From NCBI RefSeq assembly GCF_004348595.1, contig NZ_SMKD01000011.1, positions 1 through 64,000 on the forward strand: DNA of 64,000 bases, given 5' to 3'. The stretch's first letter is position 1, and every line of letters starts with the position of its first letter. Made by a program: the position numbers and the translations under genes. The notes under the pieces are model-generated. The model made no database searches. It worked only from the letters and a program-made list of their open reading frames with translations, and had not been told where the DNA came from. The stretch is from Micromonospora sp. KC723 (GTDB taxonomy: Bacteria; Actinomycetota; Actinomycetes; Mycobacteriales; Micromonosporaceae). This document shows positions 7,167 to 15,913 of the stretch, in pieces.

Positions 7167-10100
7167 TCAGGACTCCATGACCCGCCGCATCGCCGCCCGG
7201 GACCGGCGGCCGGTGCGCAGGTACTCGTCGAGGAACGCGCCGGGGTCGTCGCGGCCGAGCAGCCGCACCGCCCCGGCCAGCTCCACGCCGTGTCGGGGCA
7301 GTTGGTCACCGGCCCGGCCCCGGACCAGCATCAGCGCGTTGCGGACCTGCGCGGCCAGGGTCCAGCCGGCGGCCATCTCCGCGGCGTCGGTCGGGTCGAC
7401 CAGGCCGGCGTCGCGGGCCGCCGCGAGCGCGTCGAGGGTACGCGTGCCGCGCAGTCCCGGGTGCGCTCCGGCGTACCGGAGCTGGAGCAGCTGCACCGCC
7501 CACTCGACGTCGGCCAGGCCACCCCGGCCGAGCTTGGTGTGGGTGGCCGGGTCGGCGCCCCGGGGCAGCCGCTCGGTCTCCACCCTGGCCTTGATCCGGC
7601 GGATCTCCACCACCTGCTCGTGGGTCAGCCCACCGGCCGGGTAGCGGATCGGGTCGACCATCGCCTGGAACTCGGCGCCCAGGTCGGCGTCGCCGCAGAC
7701 GAACCGGGCCCGCAGCAGCGCCTGCGCCTCCCACACCTTGGACCAGCGGGCGTAGTACTGGGCGTACGCGGCGAGGCTGCGCACCAGCGGCCCCTGGCGG
7801 CCCTCGGGCCGCAGGTCGGCGTCGACGCCGAGCGGTGGATCGGGGGCGGGCATGCCGAGCAGCCGGCGTAGCTCCTCGGCGACGCCGTGCGCGGCGGCGC
7901 TGGCCGCGCTCTCGTCCGCCCCGGGGGGCGGGTCGTAGACGAAGAGCACGTCGGCGTCGGACAGGTAGTTGGACTCGTAGCCGCCGAGGCGGCCCATGCC
8001 GATGACCGCGAAGCGCAGGCCGGGCAGCGCGGCTTGGGCGGCCCTGGCGGTTCGCAGCGCGGCGGCCAGGGTGGCGTCGGTGACGTCGGCCAGCGCGGTG
8101 CCCACGGCGGTCACGTCGGCCAGTGGCGCGGCCGGCGCGCCTCGCTCGGGGCGGGGGGCGAGCCCACCGGCCCGGCTGAGCACGTCGGCGCAGGCGATCC
8201 GGACCAGTTCCCGGCGGCGCAGCGCACGGATGGCGCGGGTGGCCTCGACCGGGTCGTCGTGCCGGGCGGCGGCGGCCGCGAAGCCGTCGCAGAGCACCTC
8301 CCGGGGGCGCGGCGCCAACTCGCTCTCCTCGGCCAGCAGCCGCAGCGCCTCCGGTTCCCGGGCCAGCAGGTCGGCGGCGTACCGGGAGGAGGAGAGTACC
8401 CGGGCCAGCCGGCGGGCCACCGGGCCGGAGTCGCGCAACACCCTCAGGTACCAGGGGGTGGAACCGAGCTTGTCGGAGACCTGCCGGTAGTTGAGCAGGC
8501 CCCGGTCCGGCTCGGGGGCGTCGGCGAACTCGCTGAGCAGCACCGGCAGGAGGGTGCGTTGGATGGCGGCGGTGCGGCTGACCCCGCCGGTGAGGGCCTG
8601 GAGGTGACGCAGCGCCCCGGCCGGGTCGGCGAAGCCGAGAATCTCCAGCCGGTGGCGGGCCGCCTCCGGGGTCAGCCGCAACCCGTCGGCCGGCACCCGG
8701 GCCACCGCCTCCAGCAGGGGCCGGTAGAGCAGCTTGGCGTGCAGCCGGCGTACCTCGGTGGCGTGCGCGACCCAGTCGGCGCGGAAGCTCTCCACGGTGC
8801 TGCGGCCCGGTGTGGCGGTGTACCCGAGCGCGGCGGCGAGCCAGCGCAGCGCGGCCGGCTCGGTCGGCACGGTGTGGGTCCGGCGCAGGCCCTGCAGCTG
8901 GAGGCGGTGCTCGACGCCGCGCAGGAAGCGGTACCCGCGCAGCAGCGCCTCCCCGTCGGCGCGCCCGACGTAGCCGCCGGCCACCAGGGCGCGCAGCGCC
9001 GGCAGGGTGCCGGCGACCCGCAGCGACTCGTCGCCGCGGCCGTGCACCAGTTGCAGCAGCTGGACGGCGAACTCGATGTCGCGCAGCCCGCCGGGGCCGC
9101 GTTTGATCTCGCGTTCCAGCTCCTTGGGCGGGATGTTGTCGATGATCTTGCGGCGCATGGCGCGGACGTCCTCGACCGCCTCGGGCCGCTCGGCGGCCCG
9201 CCAGACCAGCGGGGCCAGCGCGTCGATCCACGCCCGGGCCAGGTCGAGGTCACCGGCGGCCGGCCGGGCCTTGAGCAGCGCCTGGAACTCCCAGGTGCGG
9301 GCCCAGCGCTGGTAGTAGGCGAGGTGGCTGGCGAGGGTACGCACCAGCGGCCCCCGGTTGCCCTCGGGGCGCAGCGCGGCATCGACCGGCCAGGCGACCA
9401 GCCCGCACACGCCGATCAGCCGGGCGGCGACCCGGGTGGCGACGGCCAGGTCGGCGTCGTCGGCGGCCACGAAGATCACGTCGACGTCGGAGACGTAGTT
9501 CAGCTCGTCGCCGCCGCACTTGCCCATCGCCACCACCGCCAGCGGGGGCCGGGGGGTCCCGTCCGGCAGTTCGCCGACGGCGAGTTCGTACGCGGCGGCG
9601 AGGGTGGCGTCGGCCAGCGCGGAGAGCGCCCCCATGGTCTGCTCCAGCCCTCGCCCGCCGGTCAGGTCGGCCGCCGCGATCCGCAGCAGCGCCAGCCGGT
9701 ACGCCTGCCGCAGCACCGCCACCGGCTGGGTGGACGCGGTGAGCCGCCCGGCGAGGTCGAGGTCGAGCCGCCCCTCGGCGATCGGGGCCAGCCCGTCCGG
9801 GGCGGTGGCCAACACGGTCCACTGTTGCGGGTTGGCCACCAGGTGGTCGCCGAGGGCCGACGAGGCGCCGAGCACGGCGAGCAGCCGGCGGCGCAGCCCC
9901 GGGTCGGCGTGCAGCGCGTCCAGCAGCGCCGGCCGGGCGGTGTCGTGGTCCGGGGCTCCGTTGCCCCGGCGTTCCGCCTCGACCATGCGGTGGAGCTGAC
10001 GTAACGCCAGGTCGGGGTCGGCGGCCCGGGACAGCGCGGCGAGCAGCTCGGTGGCGGGCTCGTCGACCGGTTCCTGCTCGTCGGTGCGCCACAGCCCCAG

Positions 10101-10193
10101 CCCGTCCGGGCCGAGCAGGTCCGCCGCCCGCGCCCCGCCGTCGCCCTCGGCGAACCCGTAGCGGGCCAGCCGTCCCCTGGTCGGTCGGGTCAT
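7167..10193 (-). CDS. glnE: Bifunctional glutamine synthetase adenylyltransferase/deadenylylase
   Basis: 1008 residues, a normal full length for actinobacterial GlnE. It has the duplicated nucleotidyltransferase structure. The N-terminal deadenylylase half has GKCGGDELNYVSDVD (about residues 224-238, with Asp236 and Asp238 as metal ligands). The C-terminal adenylylating half has GMGRLGGYESNYLSDAD (about 735). Regulatory helical bundles follow each half. The enzyme adds and removes AMP on a tyrosine of GlnA1-type glutamine synthetase according to nitrogen status. The start lies one base after the stop of the upstream GATase gene, so the two are co-transcribed. Its classical substrate glnA1 is not in this window; the synthetase at 14351 lacks the target tyrosine. 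Confidence 0.97.
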   Translation of the reverse strand: MTRPTRGRLARYGFAEGDGGARAADLLGPDGLGLWRTDEQEPVDEPATELLAALSRAADPDLALRQLHRMVEAERRGNGAPDHDTARPALLDALHADPGLRRRLLAVLGASSALGDHLVANPQQWTVLATAPDGLAPIAEGRLDLDLAGRLTASTQPVAVLRQAYRLALLRIAAADLTGGRGLEQTMGALSALADATLAAAYELAVGELPDGTPRPPLAVVAMGKCGGDELNYVSDVDVIFVAADDADLAVATRVAARLIGVCGLVAWPVDAALRPEGNRGPLVRTLASHLAYYQRWARTWEFQALLKARPAAGDLDLARAWIDALAPLVWRAAERPEAVEDVRAMRRKIIDNIPPKELEREIKRGPGGLRDIEFAVQLLQLVHGRGDESLRVAGTLPALRALVAGGYVGRADGEALLRGYRFLRGVEHRLQLQGLRRTHTVPTEPAALRWLAAALGYTATPGRSTVESFRADWVAHATEVRRLHAKLLYRPLLEAVARVPADGLRLTPEAARHRLEILGFADPAGALRHLQALTGGVSRTAAIQRTLLPVLLSEFADAPEPDRGLLNYRQVSDKLGSTPWYLRVLRDSGPVARRLARVLSSSRYAADLLAREPEALRLLAEESELAPRPREVLCDGFAAAAARHDDPVEATRAIRALRRRELVRIACADVLSRAGGLAPRPERGAPAAPLADVTAVGTALADVTDATLAAALRTARAAQAALPGLRFAVIGMGRLGGYESNYLSDADVLFVYDPPPGADESAASAAAHGVAEELRRLLGMPAPDPPLGVDADLRPEGRQGPLVRSLAAYAQYYARWSKVWEAQALLRARFVCGDADLGAEFQAMVDPIRYPAGGLTHEQVVEIRRIKARVETERLPRGADPATHTKLGRGGLADVEWAVQLLQLRYAGAHPGLRGTRTLDALAAARDAGLVDPTDAAEMAAGWTLAAQVRNALMLVRGRAGDQLPRHGVELAGAVRLLGRDDPGAFLDEYLRTGRRSRAAMRRVMES

Positions 10194-10194
10194 C

Positions 10195-10962
10195 TCAATG
10201 CCCGAGCAGGGGCAGGCTGGGGCGGACGGTGGCGTCGTCCAGCTCGCCCAGGGCCAGGGCGGCGAACCGGATCGCGAACGGCTGCCAGACCTCCTCGACG
10301 TCGGCCATCACCCGGTCGCAGGCCGCCACCACCAGTTCCGGGTCGTAGCCCAGCTCCGCCAGGAGCGTCGAGTCGCGGGCCCAGTGGGCGATCATGGCGG
10401 TGTCGCACTCGATGTGGAACTGCAGGCCCCAGGCCCGGTCGCCGAGGCGGAACGCCTGGTGCGGGTGGCGGGTGGAGGCGGCCAGCAGGGTCGCTCCCCG
10501 GGGCAGTTCGGTGATCTCGTCGACGTGCCACTGGAGCACGTCGGGAATCAGCGGCACGTAGCGGAAGAGCGGGTCGTGCTCGGCGGCGTCCCGCTTGCCG
10601 ACCACGCCGGGGCCCACCTCGGGGCCGGAGGGGCTGCGCTCGACCTGGCCGGCGTGCGCGGTGGCCAGCAGCTGCGCGCCGAGACAGACGCCGAGGGTGG
10701 GCACCCGGTGCCGGACGGCCTTGCGCAGCAGCCCTTCGAGGGCCGGGAACCAGGGCGCGCCCGGCGTGCCGTCCGGCAGCGGGTACGCCCGCTGGTCGCC
10801 GCCGAGCACCACCAGCGCGGCGTACCCGGTCAGGTCGGCGGGGAGCGCGTCGCCGGAGTGCGGGCGCAGCACCCGCAGGTCGAGACCTCCCTCGGTCAGC
10901 CACTCCCCCAGCCGGCGGAGGTCGTCGGTCGGGTCGTTCTCGATCACCAACGCGGTCGCCAC
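10195..10962 (-). CDS. Type 1 glutamine amidotransferase (GATase1, GMP synthase-like)
   Basis: About 255 residues from a GTG at 10962; an upstream extension to 11169 would overlap the divergent gene and is not homologous-looking. The class I GATase triad is visible: the nucleophile in GVCLGAQLL, and the His/Glu pair in QFHIECD. There is no synthetase domain, so this is a freestanding GATase1 of the GuaA-like family, whose members hydrolyse glutamine or gamma-glutamyl compounds. It overlaps almost directly into glnE (one base between stop and start), which suggests a role linked to nitrogen or glutamine handling. The gene is divergent from the LD-carboxypeptidase at 11051. Confidence 0.88.
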   Translation of the reverse strand: MATALVIENDPTDDLRRLGEWLTEGGLDLRVLRPHSGDALPADLTGYAALVVLGGDQRAYPLPDGTPGAPWFPALEGLLRKAVRHRVPTLGVCLGAQLLATAHAGQVERSPSGPEVGPGVVGKRDAAEHDPLFRYVPLIPDVLQWHVDEITELPRGATLLAASTRHPHQAFRLGDRAWGLQFHIECDTAMIAHWARDSTLLAELGYDPELVVAACDRVMADVEEVWQPFAIRFAALALGELDDATVRPSLPLLGH

Positions 10963-11050
10963 GACGTCGAGGCTAGCCGGTGGCCCCGGACGGGTGCGCC
11001 GCGCAGTACGCCGACCGGTGAGCCGCCCTCGGCGGCTAGGCTCTGCCGTT

Positions 11051-11980
11051 GTGCCCACCGACGACTGCGTACGCCCGCCGGTCCTGCGTCCCGGTGACAC
11101 GGTGATGCTGGTGTCGCCGTCCGGTCCGACCCGCCCGGAGCGGGTGGCCCGGGGAGTCGAGCTGCTCACCGGCTGGGGGCTGCGCCCGGTGCCGGCGCCG
11201 AACGCGTACGCCCGGCGCGGCTACCTGGCCGGTGACGACGCGCTGCGCGCCGCCGACCTGAACACCGCGTTCGCCGATCCACGGGTACGCGGGGTGGTCT
11301 GCACCCGGGGCGGCTACGGCGCGCAGCGGATCGTCGACCTGATCGACATGGCCGCGGTCCGTCGGGACCCGAAGGTGGTGGCCGGGTTCTCGGACATCAC
11401 CGCCCTGCAGTTCGCGCTCTGGCGGGGGGCCCGGCTGGCCGGCGTACACGGGCCGGGAGCGGCCTGGCGGGACGACCGCACCCCGCTGCGTTCGGCGGAG
11501 TCCCTGCACGCCGCGCTGATGACCACGAATCCGGTGACGGTGCGGGCGGTCGCCGAGGAGGAAACCTACCGGGTACGGATTCCGGGGCGGGCGGAGGGGA
11601 CGCTGCTCGGCGGCAACCTCTGCCTGATCACCGCCTCGATCGGCACCCACGACCTGCCGGACCTGCGCGGGGCGGTGCTGCTACTGGAGGAGGTGCAGGA
11701 GCCGCCGTACAAGGTCGACCGGATGCTCACCCAGCTGCGCCGGGCCGGCGCGCTGGACGGGCTCGCCGGGGTGGCGGTCGGCCAGTTCACGGAGTGCGCC
11801 GACGGCTGGGACACCACGGTCGTCGACGTGTTGACCGAGCGCCTGAGCGACCTGGGTGTCCCGGTCCTCGGCGGCCTGCCGATCGGTCACGGCCTGGGCC
11901 AGCTCACCGTCCCCGTCGGCACCCCGGCCGTCCTGGACGCCGATGCCCGCACCCTCACCGTCTCCCCCGCCGTCCACTGA
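11051..11980 (+). CDS. LD-carboxypeptidase / MccF-like peptidase (S66 family)
   Basis: About 309 residues from a GTG at 11051. The N-terminal motif GDTVMLVSPSGPT begins the class I GATase-like fold of S66 peptidases. The Ser nucleophile lies in VVAGFSDITALQF, the Glu in VLLLEEVQEPPYKVDRM, and the His in GLPIGHGLGQ, giving the Ser-Glu-His triad of LdcA/MccF. These enzymes cleave L,D-peptide bonds in recycled murein tetrapeptides or inactivate microcin C-type peptide-nucleotides. I see no signal peptide, so a cytoplasmic recycling role is likely. The gene is monocistronic, and a secreted-protein gene follows after about 110 bp. Confidence 0.9.
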   Translation: MPTDDCVRPPVLRPGDTVMLVSPSGPTRPERVARGVELLTGWGLRPVPAPNAYARRGYLAGDDALRAADLNTAFADPRVRGVVCTRGGYGAQRIVDLIDMAAVRRDPKVVAGFSDITALQFALWRGARLAGVHGPGAAWRDDRTPLRSAESLHAALMTTNPVTVRAVAEEETYRVRIPGRAEGTLLGGNLCLITASIGTHDLPDLRGAVLLLEEVQEPPYKVDRMLTQLRRAGALDGLAGVAVGQFTECADGWDTTVVDVLTERLSDLGVPVLGGLPIGHGLGQLTVPVGTPAVLDADARTLTVSPAVH

Positions 11981-12089
11981 CGCCCTTGGGTGGATTCTCA
12001 GCTGGGTGACAGGGTGGGCACGGGCACAGTTCAGCAAGCGGAGTCACTGTCGGTCACGGCATCGCACACCGATCACATGGAGGAACCGG

Positions 12090-12542
12090 ATGGCCCGCAC
12101 GATCTCGAAGAAACACCTGCTGGCCGGGCTGGCCGCCGCTGGCGTGCTCGGCGTGGGCATCGCCGTGCCGACCGTGGCGTTCGCGGAGAACCCGACGCCG
12201 TCGCCGAGCGCCAGCAGCGGCGAGAAGGACAGCGGCCGGCAGGAGCGCCGGGCGCAGCGGCAGGCCGAGTTCGCCGAGGCGCTGGCCAAGGAACTGGGCG
12301 TGCCGACCGAGAAGGTGACCGCCGCGTTGGAGAAGCTCCGCGAGCAGCACAAGGCGGACCGGCCGCAACGCCCCTCCGCCGAGGAGCGGCAGGCCAGGCT
12401 CAAGGAGCGGCTCGCCCAGGCTGTCAAGGACGGCAAGCTGACCCAGGAGCAGGCCGACGCGATCACCAAGGCCGTCGAGGCAGGCGTCTTCCCCGGCGGC
12501 GGCGGTCACGGTCCGGGCGGCCGGGGCCTCGCCGGCAAGTAA
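12090..12542 (+). CDS. Small secreted charged coiled-coil protein
   Basis: 150 residues from the ATG at 12090, with a strong GGAGG just upstream. The N-terminus is a Sec signal peptide (MARTISKKH, hydrophobic core, cleavage after PTVAFA). The mature part has a Ser/Pro linker, then highly charged helical repeats: FAEALAKELGVPTEKVTAAL and ERLAQAVKDGKLTQEQADAI. The pattern of an XxLGVxxEKV helix followed by an xGKLTQEQAD helix is common in small exported Gram-positive proteins of unknown role. The C-terminus is Gly-rich. It probably acts outside the membrane. I cannot assign a function. Confidence 0.8.
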   Translation: MARTISKKHLLAGLAAAGVLGVGIAVPTVAFAENPTPSPSASSGEKDSGRQERRAQRQAEFAEALAKELGVPTEKVTAALEKLREQHKADRPQRPSAEERQARLKERLAQAVKDGKLTQEQADAITKAVEAGVFPGGGGHGPGGRGLAGK

Positions 12543-12560
12543 TCTCCCTCCCCTCCCCTC

Positions 12561-12595
12561 GCGTCCGGTCCCGCCCCTGCGGCGGGACCGGACGC
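12561..12595. terminator. Hairpin terminator between convergent genes
   Basis: A perfect 15-bp stem (12561-12575 with 12581-12595) and a 5-base loop lie between the secreted-protein stop at 12542 and the VOC-protein stop at 12646. It can serve both directions. Confidence 0.75.
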
Positions 12596-12645
12596 CCCCT
12601 CGGCTGACCGGACTCGGGGCCGGCAAGGTGGCCGGTCACTGCCGG

Positions 12646-13017
12646 TCAGGCGGTTACCGGCGGGGTGAAGACGCCGAGATGGTTGCCGGCCGGGTCGAGC
12701 AGGTGCGCGAAGCGGAGCCCGCTCGGCGCCGTGCGCACCGGCATCAGCACCTTCCCACCGGCCGCCTCGGCCCGGCGGCAGGTTTCCGCCACGTCGGCCA
12801 CCTCCGCGTAGAACACCGCGTAGTTCGGCGAGCCGTCCTCGGTGGCCCGGATCGCCCCGCCGATCCCCTGCTTGCCACCGGCCCCGGTCACCCGGTACGA
12901 CCGGCCCGGCGCGCCCTGCTCCTCGAACGTCCAGCCGAACAACTCACCGTAGAAGCGCTCCGCCTCGTCCGCGCGGTCGGTGCCGATCTCGAACCAGGTG
13001 ACGGGCGTGGTGGACAT
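12646..13017 (-). CDS. VOC-family (glyoxalase/bleomycin-resistance-like) protein
   Basis: 123 residues. It shows the vicinal oxygen chelate fold: VTWFEIGTDRADEAERFYGE at the N-terminus, a central NYAVFYAEVADV strand, and a C-terminal LLDPAGNHLGVF with the usual metal-ligand Glu position occupied by other residues. Such single-domain VOC proteins are often stress- or antibiotic-binding proteins or lyases; the substrate cannot be told. It lies about 100 bp downstream of a WYL regulator on the same strand, which is the likely controller. It converges on the secreted-protein gene across a terminator. Confidence 0.85.
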   Translation of the reverse strand: MSTTPVTWFEIGTDRADEAERFYGELFGWTFEEQGAPGRSYRVTGAGGKQGIGGAIRATEDGSPNYAVFYAEVADVAETCRRAEAAGGKVLMPVRTAPSGLRFAHLLDPAGNHLGVFTPPVTA

Positions 13018-13115
13018 GTGCGACCTCCTGTCTGGGCACCGGCCGGGCGGCCGGCGTCGTCAGACAGCCTCGGGGTGGCCGGCGACACCGTCCTGTCGGT
13101 GTTTACCGGCGGATG

Positions 13116-13808
13116 TCAGAGCAGGCTCAGCGACCGGACCCGCTCGGTGGGGATGTCCAGGTCCGCCGGGCGCCACCGGCGGGTGACCGGCTCCGGAAGC
13201 GGCGTCACGGCCAGGATCCGGTCGGTACGGAAGCAGCGCAGCGCGTCGCGCAGCCGGCACCAGGCGAGCAGGTACCAGTGCGTGGGGTTGCCGAGATAGC
13301 CCAGTGGCTCGACCTCGCGCACCGAGTCGGTGCCGGCACGATCGGCGTACCGCAGGCGCAGCACGCGGCGCGCGGTGACCGCGTCGGCGACGGCGGCCGG
13401 GACGGGCGTGGCCGGCCCGCCGCCGACCAGATGGACCCGGCCGGCGAGCCGGTGCGCCTCGGCCGCGTCGGCGGCCGGCAACACCGCGAGCAGCTTGCGC
13501 AGCGCGCTGGCGCCCGCCGCGGCGAACGGGGTGCCGCCGAGGCGGTGCAGCGCGAGGGCCATCGCCACCGTCTCACCGGCGGTGAGGTTGACCGGCGGCA
13601 GGGTACGGGCACGGTCGACGACGTAGCCGCCGGTGCGGCCGGGCTCGGCCCAGATCGGCACACCGCCGGCCTGCAGGGCGGCGATGTCCCGCTCGATGGT
13701 GCGGGTGCTCACCTCGAAACGCGCGGCCAGCCAGCGGGCGCTGCGCGGCCGGGGCGACACCGCCCGCAGCTCCTCCACCAGGGCGTAGAGACGGTCGGTC
13801 CGGTTCAC
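13116..13808 (-). CDS. YafY/WYL-domain transcriptional regulator
   Basis: 230 residues from a GTG. Residues 1-60 form a winged HTH of the HTH_11 type (RSARWLAARFEVSTRTIERD). The C-terminal half is a WYL domain whose signature appears literally in THWYLLAWCRLRDALRCF (about residues 180-198), followed by RTDRI. WYL domains bind nucleic-acid or nucleotide ligands and act as switches in DNA-damage and phage-defence regulators; YafY-type members usually control a neighbouring small enzyme gene. The VOC gene immediately downstream fits that pattern. No defence genes are adjacent. Confidence 0.9.
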   Translation of the reverse strand: MNRTDRLYALVEELRAVSPRPRSARWLAARFEVSTRTIERDIAALQAGGVPIWAEPGRTGGYVVDRARTLPPVNLTAGETVAMALALHRLGGTPFAAAGASALRKLLAVLPAADAAEAHRLAGRVHLVGGGPATPVPAAVADAVTARRVLRLRYADRAGTDSVREVEPLGYLGNPTHWYLLAWCRLRDALRCFRTDRILAVTPLPEPVTRRWRPADLDIPTERVRSLSLL

Positions 13809-13844
13809 CCCGGGCAGGCTAGACCCGGGGTACGACAGCCGGCG

Positions 13845-14270
13845 TCAGGCGATGCAGGCGCAGACGATCAGCGCGGCACCGAAGTGCGTGGCGGCACTGA
13901 CCCAGGCCGCCGGGTGCGGCTCGTCCGAGCAGACGATCTCACCGAGCCGCCCGGGGGTGAGCAGGTCGAGCACGAAGAACGCCAACGCCATGATCAGTAG
14001 GCCGACCAGCCCGAAGATCACCGTGGAGGCGAGCCCCTTGGCGAAGTCGCTGTAGCTGGTGAGGATCGCCGTGAAGACGATCCCGGCGATGCCGAGCTGG
14101 TTGGCGGCCAGCAGCAGCGCCGCGTTGCCGTTGCGCCGCACCCAGATCAGCTCGCGCAGCTTCCCCGGGGTCAGCACGTCCACCAGCAGGAACCCGGCGG
14201 CCATCAGGATCACCCCGACGACCCCGTAGACCACGCTCTGCCACGCTCCGCTGAGCAGATCCTCCAGCAC
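13845..14270 (-). CDS. DUF350 family membrane protein
   Basis: About 141 residues from a GTG at 14270. Four hydrophobic segments form two internally similar halves: VYGVVGVILMAAGFLLVDVL and VIFGLVGLLIMALAFFVLDL, each followed by LTPGKL / LTPGRL. This tandem repeat is characteristic of DUF350 proteins, found beside potassium-channel-like and membrane-stress genes in other bacteria. Function is unknown. It sits 80 bp downstream of glnA2 on the same strand and could be read from the same transcript, though nothing links it to nitrogen metabolism. Confidence 0.85.
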   Translation of the reverse strand: MLEDLLSGAWQSVVYGVVGVILMAAGFLLVDVLTPGKLRELIWVRRNGNAALLLAANQLGIAGIVFTAILTSYSDFAKGLASTVIFGLVGLLIMALAFFVLDLLTPGRLGEIVCSDEPHPAAWVSAATHFGAALIVCACIA

Positions 14271-14350
14271 CTGACCGCCTCCGCCCGTCCACCGGCCGGC
14301 GGGGTGCCGGCACGGTGAACGAGACGATAGTCCTCCGACGCAAGGATGAT

Positions 14351-15700
14351 CTAGAGCGAGAGGTAGCGCTGCCGCTCGTACGGGGTGACCTCGCGGCGGT
14401 ACTGCTCCCACTCGGCGCGCTTGTTGCGCAGGAAGAAGTCGAAGACGTGCTCGCCGAGCACCTCGGCGACCAGTTCGGACCCGGCCATCACGTCGATCGC
14501 CTCGGCCAGGTTCTCCGGCAGGGCCTCGTACCCCATGGCCCGGCGCTCGGCGCTGGACAGCGACCAGACGTCGTCCTCGGCGCCCGGCGGCAGCTCGTAG
14601 CCCTCCTCGATGCCCTTGAGGCCGGCGCCGAGCATGACCGCGAAGGCCAGGTAGGGGTTGGTCGCCGAGTCCAGCGAGCGGACCTCCACCCGGGCCGAGT
14701 TCGGCTTGCCGTACGCGGGCACCCGCACCAGCGCCGAGCGGTTGAGGTGCCCCCAGCAGACGTACGCCGGGCTCTCGGTGATCCGGTCCGGCAGCGCCTG
14801 CGGGAAGAGCCGCTTGTAGGAGTTGACCCACTGGTTGGTGACGGCGGTGTACTCGCGGGCGTGGGCGAGCAGGCCCGCGATGAACGACTTGGCCACCTTG
14901 GAGAGCTTCATCGGGTCGCCGGCGTCGTGGAACGCGTTGCGCTCCCCCTCGAACAGCGACAGGTGGGTGTGCATGCCGCTGCCCGGCTGGTCGGTGAAGG
15001 GCTTCGGCATGAAGGTGGCCTGCACCCCGGTGGAGAGCGCCACCTCCTTGACCACGTGCCGGAAGGTCATGATGTTGTCGGCGGTGGTCAGCGCGTCGGC
15101 GTAGCGCAGGTCGATCTCCTGCTGGCCGGGGGCGACCTCGTGGTGGCTGAACTCCACCGAGATGCCGATCCGCTCCAGGGCCAGCACGGCCTGGCGGCGG
15201 AAGTCCCGCGCCACGGCGTGCGTGGTGTGCTCGAAGTACCCGCCGGTGTCCACCGGCACCGGCACCGAGCCGTCCTGCGGGCCGTTCTCCAGCAGGAAGA
15301 ACTCGATCTCCGGGTGGGTGTAGAAGGTGAAGCCCTTCTCGGCGGCCTTGGAGAGCATCCGGCGCAGCACGTGGCGCGGGTCGGCCCAGGACGGGCTGCC
15401 GTCGGGCAGCAGGATGTCGCAGAACATCCGGGCGCTCTCGCCGCTGACCCCGCCCTCGAAGGGGAAGACCTGGAAGGTGGTCGGGTCGGGCATGGCGACC
15501 ATGTCGGACTCGAAGACCCGGGCGAAGCCCTCGATCGCCGAGCCGTCGAAACCGATGCCCTCCTCGAAGGCCGCCTCCAGCTCGGCGGGGGCCACCGACA
15601 CGCTCTTGAGCGTGCCGAGCACGTCGGTGAACCACAGCCGGACGAACCGGATGTCCCGCTCTTCCAGCGTACGGAGGACGAACTCCTGCTGACGGTCCAC
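14351..15700 (-). CDS. glnA2: Type I glutamine synthetase, GlnA2-like, non-adenylylated form
   Basis: 449 residues, full length for GSI. Visible are the beta-grasp N-terminus, the metal-binding GFDGSAIEGF, ATP-site motifs in VEFSHHEVAPGQQEIDLRY, and MPKPFTDQPGSGMHTHLSLF. The C-terminal part reads EGYELPPGAEDDVWSLSSAE: where GlnE-modified enzymes carry a tyrosine (NLYDLPPEE in E. coli) this protein has Trp379. It matches from memory the GlnA2 group of mycobacteria and Streptomyces, which is not under GlnE control. It catalyses ATP-dependent synthesis of glutamine or a gamma-glutamyl compound. The divergent neighbour, nadE, is a glutamine-consuming enzyme. Confidence 0.93.
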   Translation of the reverse strand: MDRQQEFVLRTLEERDIRFVRLWFTDVLGTLKSVSVAPAELEAAFEEGIGFDGSAIEGFARVFESDMVAMPDPTTFQVFPFEGGVSGESARMFCDILLPDGSPSWADPRHVLRRMLSKAAEKGFTFYTHPEIEFFLLENGPQDGSVPVPVDTGGYFEHTTHAVARDFRRQAVLALERIGISVEFSHHEVAPGQQEIDLRYADALTTADNIMTFRHVVKEVALSTGVQATFMPKPFTDQPGSGMHTHLSLFEGERNAFHDAGDPMKLSKVAKSFIAGLLAHAREYTAVTNQWVNSYKRLFPQALPDRITESPAYVCWGHLNRSALVRVPAYGKPNSARVEVRSLDSATNPYLAFAVMLGAGLKGIEEGYELPPGAEDDVWSLSSAERRAMGYEALPENLAEAIDVMAGSELVAEVLGEHVFDFFLRNKRAEWEQYRREVTPYERQRYLSL

Positions 15701-15767
15701 TTCCCCAACCTCTCACGACGTACGTCCGGTGCCGGCCCGGTCTGATCGCCCAGTCTCCACCGGCCTG

Positions 15768-15783
15768 GTTAAGCAGACGTTAC
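15768..15783 (-). promoter_or_regulatory. Candidate GlnR-like half box upstream of glnA2
   Basis: Read on the minus strand, the site is GTAAC-N6-TTAAC, 68-83 bases upstream of the glnA2 start. It matches the actinobacterial GlnR a-site (GTnAC) with the right 11-base spacing to a partial b-site (GAAAC). Only one a-b pair is seen, so this is tentative. Confidence 0.3.
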
Positions 15784-15913
15784 GCGACCTGCCGGCGCGC
15801 GTCCTGCGGTGTCCCGCCCGGCGGATCATGCCCGGCCACCCGCCCCCGCCGGGTGGCCGTCGTCTCGTCCGCCGCCGCTGATTGGCGCGGGCCGGCTGGG
15901 GCAAGATGAACAC

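Noticed and set aside
13116..13808. WYL regulator as part of a phage-defence island
   Set aside because: It neighbours only a VOC gene; no defence effector is near.
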